Shown: positions 54,767 through 63,361 of the stretch, in pieces
How positions within the stretch are numbered: position 1 is the stretch's first letter
How the letters are laid out: each line of letters starts with the position of its first letter
NCBI GenBank assembly: GCA_040903745.1
Contig: JBBDUV010000063.1
Location: forward strand, 59,720-123,719
Direction: 5' to 3'
Source of the DNA: M55B112 sp040903745
GTDB taxonomy: Bacteria > Bacteroidota > Bacteroidia > Bacteroidales > GCA-2748055
DNA length: 64,000 bases
Translations under genes and position numbers: made by a program
Notes under the pieces: model-generated
What the model saw: the letters and a program-made list of their open reading frames with translations, nothing else
The model's database searches: none
Told to the model about the DNA's origin: nothing

Positions 54767-55649
54767 TTAACTTAGCATTAATCTGTTCAAACCTTTTAAT
54801 AAGCTTTTTTGCATTAGCTACCATTGGAGGCCCGATAAACCTATTGTTCACAATTGCGACCCCCTTCCCTTCTTTGTTTGATTCTTCAGCTAAGCTTAAC
54901 ATCTCTTTTGCATCTGTATATTCTTGATTCGTAGGAGAAAAATATTTGTGCACTAATGGTAATTCCTTCGGGTTTAATACAAGCATTCCTTCAAATCCTA
55001 ACTCTCTTGCCAATTTTAAATTACTTTCAAGATCCTCAAGATCATGAACATTAATATGTACCGTATCAATCGGGCAAATGTTGTTAGCTCTTGCAGCTAA
55101 GGCAATTAATGCTCTTGGGCTAAATATACTTCTTCCTTCTTTATCATGAATTCCTTCTAAGTCAGTAATAAAATCCTCACAACCAAATGCAATTGCAATA
55201 ACGCGTTCACTAGCTTGAATAATATCCTGTGCATTTAATACTGCAGCGGCAGTTTCAATTAAAGGTATTAGTTTAAATTTTCCAACTGGATATCCTTTTT
55301 CATATTCCAGCGTTTCGAGGAGTTTATCAATAAAATAGATATCTTCACCTTTCTTGGCTTTTGGATACATAAAACCATCAATCTTTTCTATTGTTAAAGC
55401 TTCCAAATCTTTGAGCAATTGTCCACTTTCTCGATCATTTATCCTTGGGAAAACGAGTAAATCATTAAACATATTCTTTTCAACATATTCCTTTATTTTC
55501 TTTCTTGCTAATATCTTATTTTCAAACGGTTGCACAGAATCTTCAACATCTAATAAAAGAGCATCTGCATCACTCTTTGCTGCTTTATTTAATAATTTTT
55601 CATTATGCCCTGGCACAAACATCAAGCTTCTTAATAGATATTTACTCAT
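54759..55649 (-). CDS. CitE-like acyl-CoA lyase (HpcH/HpaI family)
   Basis: 296 residues, a TIM barrel of the CitE type. RSLMFVPGHNEKLLNKAA and LLLDVEDSVQP open the protein; PLIETAAAVLNAQDI and FGCEDFITDLEG follow, matching malyl/citramalyl-CoA lyase-type enzymes with a magnesium site at Glu and Asp. It makes or breaks a C-C bond in a beta-hydroxyacyl-CoA. It overlaps the MaoC-like gene by 4 nt (ATGA). A role in polysaccharide acyl decoration is inferred from position. Confidence 0.88.
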   Translation of the reverse strand: MSKYLLRSLMFVPGHNEKLLNKAAKSDADALLLDVEDSVQPFENKILARKKIKEYVEKNMFNDLLVFPRINDRESGQLLKDLEALTIEKIDGFMYPKAKKGEDIYFIDKLLETLEYEKGYPVGKFKLIPLIETAAAVLNAQDIIQASERVIAIAFGCEDFITDLEGIHDKEGRSIFSPRALIALAARANNICPIDTVHINVHDLEDLESNLKLARELGFEGMLVLNPKELPLVHKYFSPTNQEYTDAKEMLSLAEESNKEGKGVAIVNNRFIGPPMVANAKKLIKRFEQINAKLNE

Positions 55650-56107
55650 CTTATCTTTCTTTTTATTAATACTTTTCTTTTAAATGAAAGCACTTTTTCT
55701 TCATTTTGATTGTATACAGTGGTTTCTACTTCGATTATCCCTCTATCGTCTTTTGTTTTTGAGGGAGTCTTTTTTAGTACTTTCGTTACACAATTAATTG
55801 TATCATTTATGAATACTGGTGCTAAATGGTTAATTTTTTCGTAACCAAGATTCGCTATTGCTTTGCCGCTTATATCAGGTACAGTTATTCCAACTGCAAC
55901 AGAAAATACCAACGTACCAACAACAAGAATTTTACCATGCTGACTGTTTTTCGCATATTCAATGTTTATATGAATCGGATGATGGTTCATGGTTAAGAGT
56001 GAAAATAGATTATTATCACTTTCAAAGATAGTCTTTGAAAGTTCATGATGTATTATTTCATTTTCCGAAAAATCCTCAAAAAAGGATCCTAATTTAGAAT
56101 TCTCCAT
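55646..56107 (-). CDS. MaoC-like hydratase (hot-dog fold)
   Basis: 153 residues, one hot-dog domain. MNHHPIHINIEYAKNSQHG holds the Asp/His hydratase region in modified form: in typical MaoC proteins the motif is DxxPLHxD, and here HHPIHIN has His/Asn instead of the acidic residues. VGTLVFSVAVGI and KVLKKTPSKTKDDRG are family-like. MaoC/CitE pairs hydrate and cleave branched unsaturated acyl-CoAs such as itaconyl-CoA. The changed motif makes its activity uncertain. Confidence 0.78.
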   Translation of the reverse strand: MENSKLGSFFEDFSENEIIHHELSKTIFESDNNLFSLLTMNHHPIHINIEYAKNSQHGKILVVGTLVFSVAVGITVPDISGKAIANLGYEKINHLAPVFINDTINCVTKVLKKTPSKTKDDRGIIEVETTVYNQNEEKVLSFKRKVLIKRKIR

Positions 56108-56134
56108 TATCTAAATGTATAGTAAATTAATTTA

Positions 56135-57007
56135 TCACCATTCATATTCCATATTTAAAAGATTAAACAATTTTGTATTGTAAGGCTTATAAAATGATGA
56201 TAAAATTTGATAGGTTTCTTTGTCAATACCATTTTCATAGTTTCCTTCAAAAATTTTCATTCCACTCGGAAAATTCCAATTGATTTTTTCTTCGATGTCA
56301 AGAAAATCTATTACTTTATTAAGTTCATAATGTGTCTGACTTAGTAATCTGGAATTTTCAATAAAATGAAACTGTTCAGACCCGAATTTATTATAATACT
56401 TCTCAATACTATCTATATATTTTCCAGAAGAAATTATAGGGGCTTCTATAGAATTATGATCATTTATCGCGTCAAGCTCGTGTTTAATAAAATAGTTAAA
56501 ACTACTATAATCTTTATAATCTCTTTGAATATATTGCCTGTTCGGGATCTTCCAACTATCGAACCAATATTCATTTAGCCTCCATTTTTTACAGTACATA
56601 TTATATGCTGAAAATGCTCTTTCTATAGGATTTCTGAGCATTATTATCATTTTTATCTTTGAATTATACTCATAAATCCTTTCACAGCTAATACAATTAT
56701 TGTCTTGTAAATATGATGGAGAGGCTTCGAAGTAAATTAATCCATTTTTTCTTTTGGGAAAAAATCCATGATAAAAATCTATGCCCTTTATATATTTTTT
56801 ATCATTATTAAAAAAATTAATTTCTTTCTGTTTGCTGCCAATTAACTTTGGATGAGTAGTGAGAAATTCAAACAGTGCTGTTGTACCGCATTTTTGAGCT
56901 CCTATAATAATTAAATCTACTCTGTTTAATGATCCGAAAAACAATTTTCCCCGCAACTTATGCGCAATTGTATTATAGGGTTCTCTATACATCAGAAAGA
57001 GATTCAT
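56135..57007 (-). CDS. Sulfotransferase
   Basis: 290 residues. The PAPS-binding P-loop IIGAQKCGTTALFEF (about 33-47) and the 3'-phosphate site LRNPIERAFSAY are clear, as in heparan and other carbohydrate sulfotransferases. It transfers sulfate from PAPS to a sugar hydroxyl, probably on the lipid-linked repeat unit, since it overlaps the flippase gene by four bases. PAPS synthesis genes are not in the window. Confidence 0.9.
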   Translation of the reverse strand: MNLFLMYREPYNTIAHKLRGKLFFGSLNRVDLIIIGAQKCGTTALFEFLTTHPKLIGSKQKEINFFNNDKKYIKGIDFYHGFFPKRKNGLIYFEASPSYLQDNNCISCERIYEYNSKIKMIIMLRNPIERAFSAYNMYCKKWRLNEYWFDSWKIPNRQYIQRDYKDYSSFNYFIKHELDAINDHNSIEAPIISSGKYIDSIEKYYNKFGSEQFHFIENSRLLSQTHYELNKVIDFLDIEEKINWNFPSGMKIFEGNYENGIDKETYQILSSFYKPYNTKLFNLLNMEYEW

Positions 57008-58440
57008 TTTCTCAATTTAAGGGAATTTATACTTTTCAATAACAAATTTCTGTTCAAAAAATACATTAAAGCAGTATAAGAAGAAATTGCAAGTGCAGAT
57101 ATTGTGAATAAAAGCACAAGTAAATTACTCGTTAATAAATGTAAAGAACAACTTAAAAGACCCGCTAACACACCGATTATAATAATCATTGATATGTCCT
57201 TTACCTGCTGATATAGCCCGTAGTTAATATATTTTTTCGTAAACCAGGTATTAATATATAATGCGATAAAAGATAAAATGATTTCTCCAAAAATGATATG
57301 GATAATGCCAAATCTGTACATAATAATTATATTAAGAATTCTTAATAAGTTCTTAATTAGACTTAAGTTAAAATTAAGTTTACTTTTACCCTGTGCGAGC
57401 AAGACCTGTACATTCACCTGATGCAACGGGAATAATAAACCGGAAATGCAAAGTAATTGTAGGTAGGGAATCATCGGAGCCCATTTTTCTGTAAGAAGAA
57501 CTATTACAAACGGTTTTGCAACCACAATAATTAAAACGAGCATTATTGTCAGTATTAAATATGTTTGTTGCAAAAAGTTTTTCATTGTATTCCTTAATTT
57601 TTCTTTATTATCCTGGATTGATGAAAATATAGGGAAAGCAACCAAGCTTACAGCCCTGGTAAGCTCCTGTGAGGAAATCTTCTGATAATTTTTTGCTTTT
57701 GTATAAAAGCCAAGTTGCCCAATTGAAAATACTTTACCAATAACCAATATGTAAATATTGTCGAATACAACTCGTATAATTGATGAAAATAGAATCCAAG
57801 ACCCAAAAGAAAACATTTCTTTAAAAGACTCTATAGAAAATTGGAAAGCAGGCTTCCATTTTGAAGTCATCCATAATCCAATTGAAGTAATCGCCCTGTT
57901 TGAAATATTTTGAATAACTAAAGCCCAAACACCCATTCCATAATATGCTGTGGTAATTCCAATTATGCCTGATGAAAAAATAGCTGAGAGATGAATTATC
58001 GTATTTCTTTTGAAATCAATATTTCTGGTTAATTGTGCGATTTGAATAATATTAAAAGCATTAATTAGTAATACCAATGCCATTACTCTTGTGAGATTAA
58101 CTAATATTGGCTTTTCATAAAATTTTGCAATTAAGGGTGATGCAAAAAATATTATACCATAAAAAACTATACTAATCAATAAATTAGTATAAAATACAGT
58201 ATTCGCATCCGCATCGTTAACCTCCTTTTTTTGAATATATGCAGTACTCAGTCCACTCTCAACAAATGTTCGCGATATTAAATACACTACGGTCACAATA
58301 CCTATTAAACCAAAATCTTCAGGCATTAATAGTCGGGCGAGGATTATGCCAAAAACCAGTTGAATAAATTGTGCTCCAATTTTATCAACTATATTCCAGA
58401 CTACTCCTTTAACGGCTCTAATTTGCACAGAATCTGACAT
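57004..58440 (-). CDS. wzx: Polysaccharide flippase (Wzx, MOP family)
   Basis: 478 residues, about 12-14 membrane helices. The opening VKGVVWNIVDKIGAQFIQLVFG and ARLLMPEDFGLIGIV, and the middle GQLGFYTKAKNYQ, are typical of WzxC/TuaB-type flippases that move undecaprenyl-linked repeat units to the periplasm. Overlap with the sulfotransferase and tight spacing to the small gene upstream make it part of the operon. Confidence 0.92.
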   Translation of the reverse strand: MSDSVQIRAVKGVVWNIVDKIGAQFIQLVFGIILARLLMPEDFGLIGIVTVVYLISRTFVESGLSTAYIQKKEVNDADANTVFYTNLLISIVFYGIIFFASPLIAKFYEKPILVNLTRVMALVLLINAFNIIQIAQLTRNIDFKRNTIIHLSAIFSSGIIGITTAYYGMGVWALVIQNISNRAITSIGLWMTSKWKPAFQFSIESFKEMFSFGSWILFSSIIRVVFDNIYILVIGKVFSIGQLGFYTKAKNYQKISSQELTRAVSLVAFPIFSSIQDNKEKLRNTMKNFLQQTYLILTIMLVLIIVVAKPFVIVLLTEKWAPMIPYLQLLCISGLLFPLHQVNVQVLLAQGKSKLNFNLSLIKNLLRILNIIIMYRFGIIHIIFGEIILSFIALYINTWFTKKYINYGLYQQVKDISMIIIIGVLAGLLSCSLHLLTSNLLVLLFTISALAISSYTALMYFLNRNLLLKSINSLKLRK

Positions 58441-58443
58441 CTT

Positions 58444-58617
58444 TTAATTTAAAGAGGAATCTGATGAAGAATGGATAATTCTAAATTGATATTCTATATC
58501 CAAATCAGGGTAAGTTAGCAAACACAGTACTGAATCAGCCAGTTTTTGTACCATAGCTAAAACATATACCTCGGTATTATGATCGAATTCTAAAATTGAT
58601 AATTCAGTATTGATCAT
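58444..58617 (-). CDS. Small hypothetical protein, 57 residues
   Basis: ATG at 58617 to TAA at 58444. It begins 25 bp after the aminotransferase stop and ends 3 bp before the flippase start, the spacing of a real operon gene in a place otherwise empty. It reads MINTELSILEFDHNTEVYVL at the start, is acidic, has no signal peptide, and ends in a Ser-rich tail. I recognise no family. It could also be the remnant of a larger gene. Confidence 0.45.
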   Translation of the reverse strand: MINTELSILEFDHNTEVYVLAMVQKLADSVLCLLTYPDLDIEYQFRIIHSSSDSSLN

Positions 58618-58642
58618 ATGCGAGCATTTGTTAAATATGGCT

Positions 58643-59731
58643 TCATAGATACATTTTGATATTTCTTGTTATTTCTTGTATGGCATTTTCTGACAAATTC
58701 CAATATAAGGGCAGACATAAAATTCTATTTGAAATATTCTCCGATATTGGCAATTCTTGATAATTAAGTATCTTCCTATAGGTATTAACCGCTGGGTAGA
58801 AATACCGGCGGGGAAAATAGTTCTTCGCATTTAGCTTATTTTCAACCTTAAGCAATTGTTCCTCCGTTTCAAAAATTACTGGAAAATAGGAATAATTCGA
58901 TTCTCCATGCATGTATTGTTGAAATTTTAGCTGCTTTTGTTTGTTTAACTCATCGAGGTAAATAGCATACTTTCGTTTCCTATCTTCTAGTACCTCTTGA
59001 TAATACTTAAGGTTTGCAATTCCCAATGCAGCGTGAACCTCAGTCATCTTCCCATTAAATCCATTCTCGACAACATCCTTCTCTTCGTTATGACCAAAAA
59101 ATCTTATTCTTTTTAACTTCTCGTGTAACTCCTTACTTTTTGTAACACAACCTCCTCCTTCGGCAGTATTTAGAAGTTTTGTTGCATGAAGGCTGGTGGC
59201 TGATATATCACCATACTCTAATACACTGCGCCCATTGAAAGTTGAACCAATGGCATGGGCTGCATCGTAAATTACCTTTAATCCATATTTTTTTGCGATT
59301 CCATCGATTGCCTCCATATCGCACGGATTACCAAATACATGAACGGGCATAATTGCTACAGTATTCTCTGTAATCTGCTCCTCAATTCTTTGGGGATCTA
59401 TGTTTAATGTATTAGTGTCAATGTTGCAAAAAACAGGGGTGCAACCTTCCCACATAATTGCACTAACTGTGGCAATCCACGTGAAAGGTGATGTAATAAT
59501 TTCGCCTTTAAGCCCAAGAGCTTTAATTGCCATTTGAAGGGCTATGGTTCCGTTGGACACCGCAACAAAGTTTTCGATTTCAAGTTTATGGCAAATATCT
59601 TTTTCAAATTGCTGTACCAGCGGTCCATTGTGTGTTAAAATACCTCTATCCCAAACTCCTTTGAGGATTTCCATATATTCCTCAAGTGGAGCAAGTGAAG
59701 GCTGTGTTACAAATATTGGTTTACTATCCAT
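58643..59731 (-). CDS. DegT-family nucleotide-sugar aminotransferase (VioA/DesI-like)
   Basis: 362 residues. PLP lysine in TSLHATKLLNTAEGGG; TQPSLAPLEEYMEILKGVWD, NGTIALQMAIKALGL and MPVHVFGNPCDMEAI resemble enzymes aminating C4 of dTDP-4-keto-6-deoxyhexoses. Placed downstream of a 2,3-dehydratase and a ketoreductase, it would yield a 4-amino-2,4,6-trideoxyhexose. It is separate from the PglE-like enzyme at 41400. Confidence 0.9.
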   Translation of the reverse strand: MDSKPIFVTQPSLAPLEEYMEILKGVWDRGILTHNGPLVQQFEKDICHKLEIENFVAVSNGTIALQMAIKALGLKGEIITSPFTWIATVSAIMWEGCTPVFCNIDTNTLNIDPQRIEEQITENTVAIMPVHVFGNPCDMEAIDGIAKKYGLKVIYDAAHAIGSTFNGRSVLEYGDISATSLHATKLLNTAEGGGCVTKSKELHEKLKRIRFFGHNEEKDVVENGFNGKMTEVHAALGIANLKYYQEVLEDRKRKYAIYLDELNKQKQLKFQQYMHGESNYSYFPVIFETEEQLLKVENKLNAKNYFPRRYFYPAVNTYRKILNYQELPISENISNRILCLPLYWNLSENAIQEITRNIKMYL

Positions 59732-59792
59732 TGGCTTTTATTTGAACTTCTTCAACCAGTCGTGCTTGGTTATTATTTAATAAATATTCTTG

Positions 59793-60704
59793 CTATACAT
59801 TCTTACCTGATGTAACTAGATTATAGAAATGGATAAGCATTTTTTCAAAATGATTGTCTTCTTTCATTTGTATATTCTCCTTACCCTTATAAGTTTCAAT
59901 TTCTACAGTGGGCTTAAACCCTGGAGGTGCTGTAAATAATCTGTTTGTTGTAAGCTTTCCTTCGCTTCCCCAAAGCTCTATTCCACATTGGTAGTGATTA
60001 TCAAAACCAAAAGCTACTTCTGAAAAGAGTTTTCCGTTTTGCTGGGTTAGGTATCCACCACCCCAAATATCAACTCCAAGTGAACTATCAGTAAAAAGAT
60101 TTGCTGCCTTAACAGTAAGTTCTTTCCCAAGAAACAACTGAGAAGCCATGATAGTATATGCTCCTGCATCAAGTAATGCTCCTCCTCCAAGTTCTTTCTG
60201 GTAGCGTATGTTATCCTCGTCTGAGAAAGGAGGGAAGCCGAAAGAACTTCGCATGGCACGTAATTCTCCAATTAGTCCATTTCTTACCATCTCGAGAATT
60301 TGGGTAGTCTGGTTGTGGAAACGAAACTGAAAGTTTTCGTAAAGGACCAATCCTCTTTTTTTTGCTAAATTATTCAATCTTAGAGCATCAGCATAGTGAC
60401 AAGCCAAAGATTTCTCTACTATTACATGCAACCCTTTGTTGAGTGCCTTTTCAATGTAATCGGCATGCAAATTGTTGGGAAGAGGGATGTAAACTGCATC
60501 AATATCATCTGAATTAATGAGCTTATCATATCCCTCAATGGGCTTAATATTAAACTCCTCTGCATATTTTTTTGCTTTTAATAAGCCTCTGCTGGAAACT
60601 CCCGTAAGATAGTAATACTCTGGCATAGCTTGTATAGCTGGAATAACGAATCGCTTTGCAATGCTTGCCGTACCTAATATCCCGATTGAAATTATTTTAT
60701 CCAT
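59793..60704 (-). CDS. Gfo/Idh/MocA-type sugar 3-ketoreductase
   Basis: 303 residues. The NAD(P) site is GILGTASIAKRFVIPAIQ, followed by DAVYIPLPNNLHADYIEKAL and the catalytic-type lysine in VIVEKSLACHYADA. Relatives such as KijD10 reduce the C3 ketone left by NDP-hexose 2,3-dehydratases. It overlaps the dehydratase gene by one base (TAATG), so the two steps are coupled. Confidence 0.9.
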   Translation of the reverse strand: MDKIISIGILGTASIAKRFVIPAIQAMPEYYYLTGVSSRGLLKAKKYAEEFNIKPIEGYDKLINSDDIDAVYIPLPNNLHADYIEKALNKGLHVIVEKSLACHYADALRLNNLAKKRGLVLYENFQFRFHNQTTQILEMVRNGLIGELRAMRSSFGFPPFSDEDNIRYQKELGGGALLDAGAYTIMASQLFLGKELTVKAANLFTDSSLGVDIWGGGYLTQQNGKLFSEVAFGFDNHYQCGIELWGSEGKLTTNRLFTAPPGFKPTVEIETYKGKENIQMKEDNHFEKMLIHFYNLVTSGKNV

Positions 60705-62116
60705 TAAACGAATGAAATTGAAGCAATTAGACTTCTTGCTTGTATGTTCAGGTAATTATTAAATTTTAGAAAAGTATATAGTTGATTCAGGGTCATCCAA
60801 ATGTACTTTTCGGGAAGTTCATCAGGTATTTCATTCCCTGAAATAACGATCATATTTCTATTCTGCTCACGGTAAAAACGGCCCCCTTCTTCTGATTGTA
60901 AAGTATCATAAACTATTTGGTCTTTCTCAACATTTAAAACATAATCTAAGAATGGCAAAGCACCTTCCTTTGTTTGTCTATAGTTCCCTGTTAGACACTG
61001 CACTGTGGGTGCCAATTCAACAATGTCGAGGTTTCCACACTCAAGTTTTGCTTGTACTGCAAAATGAAGTATACCATCTATTTCTTTGCAAACAAAAACG
61101 CATAATCCCTCTTGTGCTGGTTCAATCATTGGCTGACTCCATTTAACAATCTCCCTATTACCAATTTCCACATCAACTGCAATCACCTTAAAGTATTTCC
61201 CTTCGTTGTGTGCAATTTCCTTGTCAATGTAGGTCCATTCATTAAGATTATTCAAAGGAATTTTCTCTACTTCTAAATCATTCTCGCTTTTTAATTTAGT
61301 TAAAAAAGTTATTATGCGATCAATACTATTGTAGGCTTCATCGCAAGTTATTGCTGATTTTAGTAATGCTGCTTTATGCTTACTTAAGCTTTTACAATAA
61401 CTACTTAATTCTAAATGATTGTTTCCAAACTGAATGCCCGAGATTACAGTACGGGTATCCATATTAACAATATTATCATTTTGCATTAGATTCTTAATTT
61501 GGCCTAAAGTTACCCATATGAAATTATCAAAGAGTGGGATTTCATCCTCTACCTTGATAATTATATTCCTATTCCTTTTTTTTAAAAACCGAGCTCCTTG
61601 TTCTGATTGTAATTGATCAAGCAAAATCTGCGCTTCACTCGCATTCTTAAAATAATCAAGATATAAAGGAACTTTTCCCCTATGAACTTGTGAATAATTA
61701 CTTCGGGTAGCCTGCAAAGTTGGGGATAGTTGAACATAGTTTACATTACCTGGTTCAATCTTTGCTTGCAATAAGAAATGTAAAACGCCATTAATCTCTT
61801 TAACAATAAACCCAAGATATCCAACTTCAGGCTGGTTAATTATTGGTTGATCCCATTGCTTTATTTTGCTCCAGTTGGTTATAACCCTTATGCCATCAAT
61901 TGAAAAGAACTTTCCTGTTTCATGAAAAATTCGTCTGTCGTCTGCATACCAACCCTTAAGCTTGCTGAAACTAGTTCTTTGAATATTAACTGCAACTTTT
62001 TTATTCTGTTCTTTAATCCAATCTAAAACACCTTTGGTTGGTATTATTTGCCCCTCGGATGAAATAGCACTTTCTAAAAAAGAATTGTAATTGTTTTGCT
62101 TATTTGCACTAGTCAT
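60704..62116 (-). CDS. NDP-hexose 2,3-dehydratase
   Basis: 470 residues built of two homologous halves, as in EvaA/TylX3. Matching blocks are GVLHFLLQAKIEPGNVNYVQ and GILHFAVQAKLECGNLDIVE, then LQSEQGARF and LQSEEGGRF. The enzyme removes the C2 hydroxyl of an NDP-4-keto-6-deoxyhexose, best known from antibiotic deoxysugars and less common in surface glycan loci. RmlA/RmlB homologues that would supply the substrate are not in this window. Upstream lies a 120-bp gap and the wzz-like gene. Confidence 0.93.
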   Translation of the reverse strand: MTSANKQNNYNSFLESAISSEGQIIPTKGVLDWIKEQNKKVAVNIQRTSFSKLKGWYADDRRIFHETGKFFSIDGIRVITNWSKIKQWDQPIINQPEVGYLGFIVKEINGVLHFLLQAKIEPGNVNYVQLSPTLQATRSNYSQVHRGKVPLYLDYFKNASEAQILLDQLQSEQGARFLKKRNRNIIIKVEDEIPLFDNFIWVTLGQIKNLMQNDNIVNMDTRTVISGIQFGNNHLELSSYCKSLSKHKAALLKSAITCDEAYNSIDRIITFLTKLKSENDLEVEKIPLNNLNEWTYIDKEIAHNEGKYFKVIAVDVEIGNREIVKWSQPMIEPAQEGLCVFVCKEIDGILHFAVQAKLECGNLDIVELAPTVQCLTGNYRQTKEGALPFLDYVLNVEKDQIVYDTLQSEEGGRFYREQNRNMIVISGNEIPDELPEKYIWMTLNQLYTFLKFNNYLNIQARSLIASISFV

Positions 62117-62236
62117 TATGAAGCAATATTATATTTCCGTAATTGATAAGCCTATATTTTCGCAGATATAATCAGAGTATTTGTAATTTTATTAAGCCTT
62201 TTCAAAAAAATTTCCATTCCACAACCATATTATTAC

Positions 62237-63361
62237 TCATGTCTTATTCTGCTTCAATTCAATTAATATTTTTAGATGTTTGACAATCATTTTGAACGTA
62301 ATAAAAATCATTGAAAAGAAAAACCCTAAAAAAATGAATCCAAAAATATAAACCAATACTTTTGGCTTGAAATTATTACTTGGTATAGCAGGTGTCTCAA
62401 TAACCTTAAACATAGGCTTTTCTTCCTGGATTCTTATTTTACCTTGCTCCAGAGATGTTGCCAGCTGATTATATATGTTAAACTTGATATTATAATCTGA
62501 CCTAAGTCTTTCTTCTTCATTTTTTACAAACGAAGAGATTAAATTTTTATTCTTATCTCTAAACTTTGCAAGTGCTGATTGGGCTATTTGGAAATTCCTC
62601 TCCGCTTCCTCAAATCGCTCTTTAGTGAATTCAAGATCTTCTTTAACTTTACTTATTTTATATTCAGTAAGATAATCCGTTAAATTGCTTTTTACAATAT
62701 TTATCATATCATATGCAGCAACTGGACCCATCATCTCCACTGATAAACTGATTATTCCTGTTTGTTCAAGTTTTAAATGTGTTCTGTTCTTCAAAACATT
62801 AATGACAAATCTTTCTTTTTCCGTTGGTTGAAGCTTCTCTGATTTTATTTCATTTATTTGATTATTCCTGGATTGTTTATCCTTAGGCATGGATTTGAAT
62901 ATTTTTTTTGGCAATCCAATAGTGTACTCCTTGAGAATTTTTATAAATGACTTCTTTTCATATTGCAGAATATACTCATATATAGTTATGTCTTTATCTT
63001 CTTGACTGTCATATACTGTTTCATGTATTAAATCCATTAGAAAGGGAGTACTCTCAATTATAGCAGGATAAAGTGCAGGGTTAAAAAGTGGATCCTTTTC
63101 TGTATTAGATAGGTTCACTCCTGCAAGATTAGATAATTGTTGAAACATACCGCTAGTTGATGAGCTAGTCGATTCACTTATTAATGATAGTTCAGTCCGA
63201 TATTCTTTTCTACTTGTTACCAATAACAATATTCCGAGAACAAGGAAACCAACAATTACTTTGAGAATAAACCTTCTTTCAGCCCAATATTTCAATGAAA
63301 GTTCAATTAAATCAATTTCATTGCCTGATTTCTTATTGTTACTAATTTCTTTCTCTTCCAT
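62237..63361 (-). CDS. wzz: Chain-length determinant protein (Wzz family)
   Basis: 374 residues. Two membrane helices, at about 35-50 and 340-362, frame a periplasmic domain with a long coiled coil (about 240-310). FKVIETPAIPSNNFKPK before the second helix is the Wzz/GNVR proline-rich signature. It sets polysaccharide chain length with Wzy. No tyrosine kinase domain is fused or adjacent. It is the first gene of the minus-strand locus within the window; TATATTTG at 63379-63386 (minus) is a possible -7 box. Confidence 0.9.
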   Translation of the reverse strand: MEEKEISNNKKSGNEIDLIELSLKYWAERRFILKVIVGFLVLGILLLVTSRKEYRTELSLISESTSSSTSGMFQQLSNLAGVNLSNTEKDPLFNPALYPAIIESTPFLMDLIHETVYDSQEDKDITIYEYILQYEKKSFIKILKEYTIGLPKKIFKSMPKDKQSRNNQINEIKSEKLQPTEKERFVINVLKNRTHLKLEQTGIISLSVEMMGPVAAYDMINIVKSNLTDYLTEYKISKVKEDLEFTKERFEEAERNFQIAQSALAKFRDKNKNLISSFVKNEEERLRSDYNIKFNIYNQLATSLEQGKIRIQEEKPMFKVIETPAIPSNNFKPKVLVYIFGFIFLGFFFSMIFITFKMIVKHLKILIELKQNKT

